A stretch of 20,229 nucleotides of DNA. Origin: Actinomycetota bacterium (GTDB taxonomy: Bacteria > Actinomycetota > Nitriliruptoria > Nitriliruptorales > JAHWKO01). The position numbers were made by a program, and so were the translations under genes. Location: assembly GCA_019347855.1 (NCBI GenBank), contig JAHWKO010000039.1, forward strand, positions 1 to 20,229. Reading direction: 5' to 3'. Shown piece by piece: positions 7,378 through 13,884 of the stretch; the stretch's first letter is position 1; the number at the start of each line of letters is the position of its first letter. The notes under the pieces were generated by a model. It saw only the letters and a program-made list of their open reading frames with translations. It did not search any database and had not been told where the DNA came from.

Positions 7378-7791
7378 ATGGAACGGTTCCGGTCCCGCGC
7401 CCCCTGGGTAGCCCTGCTGGTCCCCGCGATCCCGCTGATCTCGGGCCTGTCGGTCCTGCTCCGTTCGTGTCCGAGCGGCGGGCTGGAGTGCCTGGGCCGG
7501 TTCGTGACCGGGGCGTTCCTCGTGGCCGTCGCGGCGCCCACAGCCGTCATCACGGTGCCGTTGGCCGCTCAGGTCTCGGCCACGGCACCGTGGACGGTGG
7601 TCGCCATCGTCGTGGCCGTCCTCAGCAGCGGCCCCCTGTGGTGGCTCGCCGCAGATCGCGTCGCGCGCGGGCTCGGTGAGGACGAGCGCCGTCCCTGGAA
7701 CGCGTTCCTGTTCCGGTGGATCGGAGCGTGCGGCCTCTGGTTCGCGTTCGCGATCGTGGTCGCCCTGGTGAGCGCGCGCCTCCTCGTCTGA
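7378..7791 (+). CDS. Small integral membrane protein, unknown function
   Basis: A 137-residue protein with four predicted membrane spans (about 9-27, 43-64, 70-90 and 113-136). The start has two Arg before the first span, which supports ATG 7378 and a cytoplasmic N-terminus. A loop between spans 3 and 4 is charged (ADRVARGLGEDERRPW). Two Cys (C31, C38) lie in the first extracytoplasmic loop and could form a disulfide. I do not recognise a family. There is no obvious Shine-Dalgarno, and it lies 35 bases behind the exported protein, so it may be cotranscribed with it. Confidence 0.65.
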   Translation: MERFRSRAPWVALLVPAIPLISGLSVLLRSCPSGGLECLGRFVTGAFLVAVAAPTAVITVPLAAQVSATAPWTVVAIVVAVLSSGPLWWLAADRVARGLGEDERRPWNAFLFRWIGACGLWFAFAIVVALVSARLLV

Positions 7792-7816
7792 GGGTCCGCG
7801 GGTCGCGAGTGCGCTC

Positions 7817-7833
7817 CCGGAGGGATGCTCCGG
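7817..7833. terminator. Short GC hairpin between membrane-protein and kinase genes
   Basis: CCGGAG (7817-7822) pairs perfectly with CTCCGG (7828-7833) around a 5-base loop. No T-run follows, so it is at best a weak intrinsic terminator; it could also be chance in GC-rich DNA. Confidence 0.25.
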
Positions 7834-7922
7834 AACGCCACTCCGCGTGGTACCGCTCTGTACGCTTCGAGCCGGACGGGGTGGCCGGGATCGCCCGACC
7901 CGCGGCCGAGAGGAACGGGCCG

Positions 7923-9707
7923 ATGGCGGCCGTGCTACAGGACATCCAGCTCGCGGTCTTCGTCGCGCTGGCTGCGGTGGCGGCCTACCACTGGTGGCGG
8001 TTCCGTAGCGAGGCGGCGGCCTGGCTCACGGCGATGCTCGGGATCCTCGCCTACGTCGTCGTCGCCGGACGTCTGCTCCCCGAGTCCCCCGTGACGGACA
8101 TCGCGGAGCTGCTTCGCCGGGTGAACGTCGCCGTCCTCGTGCTCTTCCCGTTCACCCTGTACCGGTTCATGCGAACGTTCCTGCCGGCGACGCGGTTCCT
8201 CCCGACGATCGCCTGGGCGACGACCGCGCTGTCCGTCGTGGGGGCCTTCGTCGTGGGTCTCCCCGTAGAGGATGCCCCGCGTGGGCCGATGGCCCAGGCG
8301 TACGTCGCCCTGATCGTCGTGCACTGGACGGTTCTGTCCGGTGCAGCAGCGGGCCGTCTCTGGGGCGCGGGCCGCGGACAGCCGGCCGTGGCGCGTACCC
8401 GCATGCGCTTCCTCGGCGCGGGCGCGATCGCCTTGAACATGGCGCTGTTGATCGCTGCCTACGCGGGCGACGAGGCCTCGTGGGTCGAGGGGCTCACCGC
8501 GGTCCTCGCACTGGCGTCCGCCGGCGGGTTCTACCTGGGGTTCGCGCCCCCGTCACCGCTGCGGGCGCTCTGGCGCCGGCGCGCCGAGCGGGTGGTGCGC
8601 GAGGTCCAGCTGCGCCTGGTGGCCGCCGCGGGCACCGACGACGTCGGCCACGCGCTGTACCCCTTCGTGGATCGCGTGCTCGGGGGCCGGGGGCTGGTCC
8701 TGCTCGACACCGACGGTCAGGTGATCGCCGCGCACGGCGTCACCGAGACGCGGGCGTCGGAGATCGGCCAACGCGTCGAAGAGGGGGAGACGTCGTCTTC
8801 CGACGTCCTCGTCGCCGGCATGCGTTCGGGGACCCTCGTGGTCGAGGCCAACCCGTTCACCCCGTTCTTCGGCAAGGACGAGGTCGTCCTCGTCGAGGGG
8901 CTCGCGGCCTTCGTGGACCTCGCGCTTCAACGTGCCCGGATCGCCGAACGAGAGCGGGAGGTCCGCGATGAGCTCGTGCGCACGAACGCGGAGCTCGAGG
9001 CGCTCGTGTTCGGGATCTCCCACGACCTCAAGAGCCCCATCATCACGCTCCGGGGTTTCGTGGATCTCCTGCGGTCGGGGTACGGCGAGTCCCTCGACGA
9101 CGAGGGTCGCCACTACCTGACCCGCATGTCCGTGAGCGCGATGTACATGCAGGACCTCCTGAACGACCTGCTCGAGCTGTCGCGGATCGGCCGACTGCAG
9201 ACCGAGGTCGAAGCGGTGGACCTGTCGAGACTCCCATCGGACATCGGCGAGCACGTCTCGGCGCAGCACCCCCACCTCCGGGTCGAGGTCGGCTCGCTGC
9301 CGACGGTCCGGATGTCCCCTGGGCGCTCCCGCCAGCTGTTCACGAACCTGATCGAGAACGCGGTGAAGCACGCCGGACGCGAGGGCCCCGTGACGGTCCG
9401 GTTCGACGCGGTCCACCATCCCGATCACGGCACCATCGAGCTGCTCGTCCGTGATGATGGACAGGGCATCCCCCGCGAGTACCACGAGAAGGTCTTCGGC
9501 ATCTTCGAGCGACTCGAGGACGGCGGGGTGAGCGCCGGGGGCACGGGCATCGGACTCGCGATCTGCCGCAAGATCGTCGAGGAGGTCGGCGGGACGATCC
9601 AGCTCGTCGACGTCCCCGTCGGAACGACCTTCCGCATCACACTCCCCGCATCCGTACTCACGACGTCGGGAGCGACGTCAGACCACTTCCAGGAGGCACG
9701 TCGATGA
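7923..9707 (+). CDS. Seven-TM sensor histidine kinase
   Basis: A 594-residue membrane kinase. The frame is open further upstream, but ATG 7923 has an AGAGGAA box at good spacing and begins directly at the first membrane span. Seven hydrophobic segments lie in residues 5-205, like 7TM sensory N-termini. A GAF-like region follows (about 215-335, with GLVLLDTDGQVIAAHG), then a short coiled coil (REREVRDELVRTNAELEAL). The HisKA domain has H367 in SHDLKSP. The ATPase domain shows an N box at 475-482, a G1 box DDGQGIP (511-517) and a G2 box GGTGIGLAI near 540. The last four bases overlap the response regulator start (ATGA), so the regulator is its likely partner. The ligand is unknown; a TACGCT at 7861-7866 could be part of the promoter. 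Confidence 0.92.
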   Translation: MAAVLQDIQLAVFVALAAVAAYHWWRFRSEAAAWLTAMLGILAYVVVAGRLLPESPVTDIAELLRRVNVAVLVLFPFTLYRFMRTFLPATRFLPTIAWATTALSVVGAFVVGLPVEDAPRGPMAQAYVALIVVHWTVLSGAAAGRLWGAGRGQPAVARTRMRFLGAGAIALNMALLIAAYAGDEASWVEGLTAVLALASAGGFYLGFAPPSPLRALWRRRAERVVREVQLRLVAAAGTDDVGHALYPFVDRVLGGRGLVLLDTDGQVIAAHGVTETRASEIGQRVEEGETSSSDVLVAGMRSGTLVVEANPFTPFFGKDEVVLVEGLAAFVDLALQRARIAEREREVRDELVRTNAELEALVFGISHDLKSPIITLRGFVDLLRSGYGESLDDEGRHYLTRMSVSAMYMQDLLNDLLELSRIGRLQTEVEAVDLSRLPSDIGEHVSAQHPHLRVEVGSLPTVRMSPGRSRQLFTNLIENAVKHAGREGPVTVRFDAVHHPDHGTIELLVRDDGQGIPREYHEKVFGIFERLEDGGVSAGGTGIGLAICRKIVEEVGGTIQLVDVPVGTTFRITLPASVLTTSGATSDHFQEARR

Positions 9708-10159
9708 CCGCAGCCACCAAGCCCGTCCGCCGTGTCCTCGTCGCCGAGGACAACGAGGACCACCTGTTCCTCACGGTCCGGGCGCTGCGCGACTGGGAGA
9801 ACAACGTGATCCTGGAGGTCGATGCGGTCAGCGACGGTGAGGAGCTGCTCGACTTCCTCTACCGGCGAGGGGACTACGCGGACCGTCCCCGGCCGCACGT
9901 GATCCTGCTGGACATCAAGATGCCGCGCGTGACCGGCATCGAGGCCCTGGAGCGGCTCAAGACCGATCCCACGCTGCGCCGGATACCCGTCATCGTGCTC
10001 TCGTCCTCGGATCGCCCCGAGGACGTCGAGGCCGTCTACCAGCTCGGTGGGAACACCTACGTGAACAAGCAAGGGACCGTCGGGGGCATGCGCGAGAGCC
10101 TCGAGGAGGTCGCGCACTTCTGGATGGACGCCGCCATGCTGCCCGAACCGCCCGACTGA
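9704..10159 (+). CDS. Single-domain response regulator (CheY/Rcp1-like)
   Basis: A 151-residue receiver domain with no output domain. The acidic pocket is E15/D16 (VLVAEDNEDH), the phosphoacceptor D70 is in LLDIKMP, the switch Ser is in VIVLSSSD (100-102), and the conserved Lys is K122 (YVNKQG). The insertion with DFLYRRGDYADRPRPHVILLD is typical of Rcp1-type regulators, which partner bacteriophytochrome-like or other HisKA kinases. The gene overlaps the kinase by four bases, so the pair is one unit. With no DNA-binding domain it must act by protein contact or phosphorelay; no downstream phosphotransfer protein is visible here. Confidence 0.93.
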   Translation: MTAATKPVRRVLVAEDNEDHLFLTVRALRDWENNVILEVDAVSDGEELLDFLYRRGDYADRPRPHVILLDIKMPRVTGIEALERLKTDPTLRRIPVIVLSSSDRPEDVEAVYQLGGNTYVNKQGTVGGMRESLEEVAHFWMDAAMLPEPPD

Positions 10160-10183
10160 CCGCGAGGGATCGCTCGTGCCTCC

Positions 10184-10189
10184 TACGGT
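10184..10189 (+). promoter_or_regulatory. Candidate leaderless -10 element (TACGGT) of the M20 peptidase gene
   Basis: TACGGT ends 6 bases before GTG 10196, so a start 6-7 bases downstream would fall on the GTG and give a leaderless mRNA. It is part of a 12-base string CCTACGGTTCGG (10182-10193) found again exactly at 12437-12448 upstream of rpsF. No Shine-Dalgarno is present. Confidence 0.45.
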
Positions 10190-10195
10190 TCGGGC

Positions 10196-11311
10196 GTGAC
10201 CGCCCCCATCGTGCCGCTGGACGACGTGATCGGCGACCTGCGCCGGCTCGTCGAGTCGGAGTCGTACTCGGACGATCCCGACGGTCTCCGAGGCTGTGCG
10301 CGCGTCCTGGCCGGGTTGATCGAGGGTTACCTCGGTGGCCACGCGACGATCGGTGCCGACGCGCGGGTGTCCTGGCGGTCGCCGGGCGACGGTGCCCCCG
10401 TGCTCGTCATCGGTCACCTCGACACGGTCTGGCCACCCGGGACGGTCGAGCGCAAGCCGTTCCGTATCGAGGACGGCCGGATCTCGGGACCCGGCGTGTT
10501 CGACATGAAAGGCGGGCTCGTCGTGGTGCTCCACGCCCTGGCCGCGCTGCGGCGGCGGGGCCGGATGCCGCGCATCGAGCTGCTCGTCACGTCTGACGAG
10601 GAGACCGGTAGCCAGCGGTCACGCGACGCGATCGAGGAGGCCGCCGCACGGTCCGGTCGGGTCCTGGTCCCCGAACCGTGCGGGACGGACGGGGCCGTGA
10701 AGCGGGCGCGCAAGGGTGTGGCGATGGGCACGGTCACGGTGACGGGTCGGGCGTCCCACGCCGGGCTCGCACCCCACGAGGGCATCAACGCGGCCGTCGG
10801 TCTGGGAGCGCTCCTCGCCGACATCGCGGCGCTCGGGGAACCCGACCGGGGGACCTCGGTCGTGCCGACCGTGCTGCGGGGCGGGTCGACGACGAACACC
10901 GTGCCGGCGGAGGCGAGCACGCGCCTCGACGTGCGGTTCCTGGATCCCGGGGAGGTAGAGCGGGTGCGGCGCGAACTGGCCGAGCTGCAGCCACCGAACG
11001 GGGCGTCCCTGGCGGTGGAGCTCGAGCTGAACCGTCCACCCCTGACGCACGGGGCCTCTGAACCACTGATCGGCGCGTTGCGCGAGGCCGCCGCAGCGGT
11101 CGGGCAGAAGATCGGCGCGGAGACCAGCGGTGGCGCGTCGGACGGGAACTTCGCCGCCGCGGCGGGGGCGTACGTGCTGGACGGGCTCGGCCCGCCAGGT
11201 CGGGATCCGCACGCCGAGACCGAGCACGTCCTGGTCGACGGGCTGCTGCCGCGGGTCCAGTTGCTGACCGAGCTGATCCCCCGGGTCGCGGCCGTGGACC
11301 CTCCAGCGTGA
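10196..11311 (+). CDS. M20 family metallopeptidase (carboxypeptidase G2/ArgE-like)
   Basis: A 371-residue dinuclear zinc amidohydrolase. Metal ligands and catalytic residues can be placed: H74 and D76 in GHLDTV, D103 in GVFDMKGG, the E135-E136 pair in DEETGS, E160 in VPEPCG, and a late His (probably H339 in DPHAETEHV). The dimerisation lid starts at about 172 with the usual MGTVTVTGRASHAG. The pattern is nearest to glutamate carboxypeptidase (CPG2)-type members, which remove a C-terminal Glu or similar residue, but M20 substrates are hard to predict. There is no signal peptide, so it is cytoplasmic. GTG 10196 was chosen because it lies 6 bases behind a TACGGT box and starts the fold well. It stands alone. 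Confidence 0.9.
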   Translation: MTAPIVPLDDVIGDLRRLVESESYSDDPDGLRGCARVLAGLIEGYLGGHATIGADARVSWRSPGDGAPVLVIGHLDTVWPPGTVERKPFRIEDGRISGPGVFDMKGGLVVVLHALAALRRRGRMPRIELLVTSDEETGSQRSRDAIEEAAARSGRVLVPEPCGTDGAVKRARKGVAMGTVTVTGRASHAGLAPHEGINAAVGLGALLADIAALGEPDRGTSVVPTVLRGGSTTNTVPAEASTRLDVRFLDPGEVERVRRELAELQPPNGASLAVELELNRPPLTHGASEPLIGALREAAAAVGQKIGAETSGGASDGNFAAAAGAYVLDGLGPPGRDPHAETEHVLVDGLLPRVQLLTELIPRVAAVDPPA

Positions 11312-11400
11312 TGCTCGATGTCGGGCTCCGCGCGGTCGGCGGTCGGGGGCGGGCTGTAGCGCTGGCCCTACGGCCCGTGGCGGCGGTCCGTGGTGCTGGG

Positions 11401-11406
11401 TAGCGT
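11401..11406 (+). promoter_or_regulatory. Candidate leaderless -10 element (TAGCGT) of the cupredoxin gene
   Basis: TAGCGT lies 7 bases before ATG 11414 and no Shine-Dalgarno separates them, which fits a leaderless transcript. The -35 region at 17-base spacing (TGGCGG) is weak. Confidence 0.4.
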
Positions 11407-11413
11407 GGGCGTG

Positions 11414-12367
11414 ATGTCGCTCGTCGCGCGTCTCTCCCTGGTCGCGGCGGTCCTCTCGGGGGCCGTCCTCGTGCTGCTGCCTGGGCTGTCGGTTGCGGCG
11501 GACACGATCCAGGTCGCGGTGGTCGACGAAGCCCCCGAGTACCGCGACGGCAACGCCGATGGCAACGACTCGCCCTCGCACACCGTCATCACCGCGGGCG
11601 ATGCGGTCGTGTGGCGCTGGGCCGATGGCAACGAGAACCAACACACCGTCACGTCCCGGGCCGACTCCGAGAAGCAGTTCGACTCCGACAGCGACTGCGA
11701 GGGCGAGGACACCTGGTGCCGGGAGGGCGGCAACATCTTCGTGGTGCGGTTCGAGGAACCGGGCACCTACCCGTACTACTGCAAGCTTCACTCGGGCCTC
11801 GGAGGACTCACCGGAGCGACCGGGACGATCGAGGTGCAGCCCGCCCCGGAGCCCTCCGAGAGCGAGACGACGTCCGACCAGCCTTCGGACGACGGATCGT
11901 CCGAACCGTCGGGCTCGGAGTCGTCCCCGCCGCCCTCCGACGGGGGGTCCTCCGAGCCGGACGACGCAGGTTCTTCGGAACCGGAACCCGAACCGGAGCC
12001 TCAGGACGACCCGTCGTCCCCGCAGCCGCAGGAGACCTCGTCAGGTGACGCCGGGTCGAACGACGACCGTCCACCGAGACGGACGGCCCGAGGCCCGGGC
12101 TTCGGCGTCCGGCAGCAGCCAGAGAGCACGGAACCCGGTGTCAGCCCCGAGGTCGCCCCCGAAGCCGTGCCCGAGCCGAGCTTCAGTCCGTTCCCGTCCG
12201 CGCCGGAGCTACCGAGCGAGTCGGAGACCGACATGGCCGTCAACGTGCCCGCGCCGGAGGGTGGCGGGCCCGCACGGGGCGTGCTGGTCGGGGTCGCGGT
12301 GGCGTCGGTCATCGGCAGTGCCGGGGCCTTCGGCAAGGTCGTGCTGTTCGGGCGGCCGTGGGGCTGA
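11414..12367 (+). CDS. Exported cupredoxin with Ser/Pro/Glu stalk and C-terminal membrane anchor
   Basis: A 317-residue protein starting at ATG 11414. A signal peptide (about 1-28) is followed by one plastocyanin-like domain (30-141). Type 1 copper ligands visible are H77 (NQHTVTS), C123 and H126 (YYCKLHSG). The usual axial Met a few residues later is absent: the loop reads SGLGGLTGATG. C95 and C102 may form a disulfide. About 145 residues of Ser/Glu/Pro/Asp-rich sequence then make a stalk, and a final hydrophobic helix (about 291-312) anchors it in the membrane. It probably acts as an extracytoplasmic electron carrier or copper binder, but no redox partner is encoded beside it. The redox potential cannot be guessed from sequence, though lack of Met often raises it. 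Confidence 0.82.
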   Translation: MSLVARLSLVAAVLSGAVLVLLPGLSVAADTIQVAVVDEAPEYRDGNADGNDSPSHTVITAGDAVVWRWADGNENQHTVTSRADSEKQFDSDSDCEGEDTWCREGGNIFVVRFEEPGTYPYYCKLHSGLGGLTGATGTIEVQPAPEPSESETTSDQPSDDGSSEPSGSESSPPPSDGGSSEPDDAGSSEPEPEPEPQDDPSSPQPQETSSGDAGSNDDRPPRRTARGPGFGVRQQPESTEPGVSPEVAPEAVPEPSFSPFPSAPELPSESETDMAVNVPAPEGGGPARGVLVGVAVASVIGSAGAFGKVVLFGRPWG

Positions 12368-12526
12368 TCTCCGGCCTCGCCGTGGAGGTCGTCCACAGGT
12401 GATCGCGGTCCGTGGACCCGCGTGTCTCACCCCGCCCCTACGGTTCGGCGCGGAGGTGAACGGTGGACCTGCGGCCGGTTGGTGCGACGACCCGTGTCCG
12501 CACGTCCGACGCCCCCGAGCCGTCGG

Positions 12527-12555
12527 TTGAGGTCGACGGCACCCTGGGGTACGGT
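12527..12555 (+). promoter_or_regulatory. Promoter of the rpsF-ssb-rpsR-rplI-dnaB operon
   Basis: TTGAGG (12527-12532) and TACGGT (12550-12555) are separated by exactly 17 bases, a good housekeeping-sigma-factor promoter. Transcription would start near 12562 and leave a leader of about 124 bases before TTG 12686. It is the only site in the window where both boxes look good. Confidence 0.7.
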
Positions 12556-12561
12556 CGTGCG

Positions 12562-12685
12562 GTCCCGGCGTGTACCGCCGGTTGGCACCCCTGCTTCCGA
12601 CAGCTCCCTTCCCCGCGTGCGCCGTTGCGCGTGCCCGTGAGCGGAGCAGACCGATCGGGAGCCGTCACAGTCCGGAGGGAGTGCG
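12562..12685 (+). promoter_or_regulatory. rpsF leader, possible S6:S18 autoregulatory region
   Basis: The leader between the predicted start and rpsF is long for this genome. Many bacteria carry in this place an RNA element bound by the S6:S18 complex, which contains a CCG-bearing bulge. Here a short hairpin CTG-CTTCCGA-CAG with CCG in its loop lies around 12591-12603. I cannot fold the whole leader reliably, so the match is only suggestive. Confidence 0.25.
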
Positions 12686-13015
12686 TTGAGGCACTACGAG
12701 TTGATGCTGATCATCAGCGACCTGCTCACCGAGGAGGACGCTCAGGCCCTCGTCGAGAGGGTCGAGACCTCGATCACCGATGCGGGTGGAACGGTCGAAG
12801 CCACCGACCTCTGGGGCAAGCGACCGCTCGCGTACGAGATCGACCACCGCAGCGACGCGTACTACGTCGTCTACGACTTCGAGCTCGAGCCGAGCGACCT
12901 CGCAGAGGTCGAGCGGCAGCTCAAGATCAACGACGACGTCGTGCGCTTCAAGACGTTGCGGCCCGAGGTGCGGGTGGTCAAGCCGACCGCACCCCGTGCC
13001 CGGACGTACGACTGA
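12686..13015 (+). CDS. rpsF: 30S ribosomal protein S6
   Basis: A 109-residue S6. TTG 12686 is the start because it gives the family's MR-x-YELMLII beginning and has a GGAGGG box 7 bases upstream; later codons would cut the first strand. The ferredoxin-like fold is visible: YELMLIISD, a helix EEDAQALVERVETSI, WGKRPLAYEIDHRSDAYYVVYDFE and a final VVRFKTLRPE strand. S6 binds 16S rRNA in the central domain with S18, which is encoded two genes downstream. It leads the conserved rpsF-ssb-rpsR-rplI-dnaB order. The length and end are normal. Confidence 0.97.
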   Translation: MRHYELMLIISDLLTEEDAQALVERVETSITDAGGTVEATDLWGKRPLAYEIDHRSDAYYVVYDFELEPSDLAEVERQLKINDDVVRFKTLRPEVRVVKPTAPRARTYD

Positions 13016-13054
13016 GCTTCAGGGCAACGTCGGGCGGCACCACTTCCCCGCCAC

Positions 13055-13073
13055 GGTGTCCTCCCGGGACACC
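13055..13073 (+). terminator. Perfect 7-bp hairpin between rpsF and ssb
   Basis: GGTGTCC (13055-13061) pairs with GGACACC (13067-13073) around a 5-base loop in the 125-base gap. No T-run follows. It may act as a partial terminator, an RNA-processing site or a 3' stabiliser that sets S6 and SSB levels apart. Confidence 0.4.
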
Positions 13074-13140
13074 ACGCCGGTCCACCGGCACGACGAGCGG
13101 GCGGTCCGCCTGACCGCCGAGACGAACGAGAGGAACGAAC

Positions 13141-13578
13141 GTGGCGTTCGAGAGCAACTTCGCGAGCATGATCGGCAACCTGACCGACGATCCGGATCTC
13201 CGGTTCCTCGGCAACGGCACCCCGGTCTGCAACTTCCGGATCGCGTCCAACCGGCGCTACACCGACCGGGAGGGCCAGACCCAGGAGGAGACCACCTTCA
13301 TGAACGTCGTCGCCTGGCGCGAACTCGGCGAGAACGTGGCCGAGAGCGTCTCCAAGGGCGACCGGGTGGTCGTGCTGGGGCGCATCCAGGTGCGCTCCTA
13401 CGAAGGCCAGGACGGGCAGACCCGCTGGGTCACCGAGATCCAGGCCGACGAGGTCGCACCCAGCCTCCGCTGGGCGACCGCGAAGCCCGAGAAGTCGCGC
13501 TCGAGCAGCAGCCGCGGAGGCGGCGGCGGCGACCAGGGCGCACCCCCGCCGCCCGACATGGACGACGTCCCCTTCTAG
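13141..13578 (+). CDS. ssb: Single-stranded DNA-binding protein
   Basis: A 145-residue SSB starting at GTG 13141 behind an AGAGGAA box. The OB fold covers residues 1-110: the start MAFESNFASMIGNLTDDPDLRF, the NFRIASNRRYTDREGQ strand, TTFMNVVAWRELGENVAESVSKGDRVVVLGRIQVRSYEGQDG cut into the usual beta strands, and ending in WVTEIQADEV. A Ser/Gly linker (about 120-135) leads to the acidic DMDDVPF tip, which recruits partner proteins of replication and repair. SSB works at the fork with DnaB, encoded in the same operon. It is shorter than many actinobacterial SSBs because the linker is brief, but it is complete. Confidence 0.96.
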   Translation: MAFESNFASMIGNLTDDPDLRFLGNGTPVCNFRIASNRRYTDREGQTQEETTFMNVVAWRELGENVAESVSKGDRVVVLGRIQVRSYEGQDGQTRWVTEIQADEVAPSLRWATAKPEKSRSSSSRGGGGGDQGAPPPPDMDDVPF

Positions 13579-13637
13579 AGACCGCAACGCCGGCGCGCGA
13601 GCGTCGCAGCAGTGATACTTCCCCGAGGAGGAACCCG

Positions 13638-13862
13638 ATGGCCTACCGCCGCAGGTCCAAGCTCAAGACGTGCCAGTTCTGCCAGCAGAAGGCCGAGTAC
13701 ATCGACTTCAAGGACCTCCAGACCTTGAAGCAGTACCTGAACGAGCGCGGCAAGATCAAGGCGATGCGCACCTCCGGCGTGTGCCCGCGCCACCAGCGTC
13801 TGCTGGCGGCTGCGGTCAAGAACGCCCGCGAGATGGCGCTGATCCCGTACAGCGTCCGCTGA
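13638..13862 (+). CDS. rpsR: 30S ribosomal protein S18 (zinc-binding form)
   Basis: A 74-residue S18 starting at ATG 13638 with a GAGGAGGAAC box 5 bases upstream. The family core is clear: YIDFKDLQTLKQYL, RGKIKAMRTSGVC and the RHQRLLAAAVKNAREMALIPY end. It keeps four likely zinc ligands, C12 and C15 (CQFC) and C49 and H52 (CPRH), so it is the C+ form. Several actinobacteria also have a Cys-free S18 used in zinc shortage; none is in this window. The protein pairs with S6 in the platform of the 30S subunit. Confidence 0.97.
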   Translation: MAYRRRSKLKTCQFCQQKAEYIDFKDLQTLKQYLNERGKIKAMRTSGVCPRHQRLLAAAVKNAREMALIPYSVR

Positions 13863-13884
13863 CGAACCCGACGGAGGAACACCC

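Larger units (their letters stand above)
12368..12685 (+). other. 318-base intergenic region upstream of rpsF
   Basis: No convincing protein gene. It holds a small hairpin behind the cupredoxin stop (GTGGA 12382-12386 with TCCAC 12392-12396), a TACGGT box at 12439-12444, a 24-codon reading frame (12456-12530), a well-formed promoter (12527-12555) and a leader of about 124 bases that reaches the rpsF ribosome binding site (GGAGGG, 12674-12679). Confidence 0.7.

Noticed and set aside
7716..7922. Longer N-terminus for the histidine kinase.
   Set aside because: The extra residues are out of frame with, but overlap, the upstream membrane-protein gene and are Arg/Pro-rich; ATG 7923 has a good ribosome binding site and starts at the first membrane span.
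12463..13113. A plus-strand open frame covering the rpsF leader and rpsF in another frame.
   Set aside because: S6 is unmistakable in its own frame; this one is a shadow.
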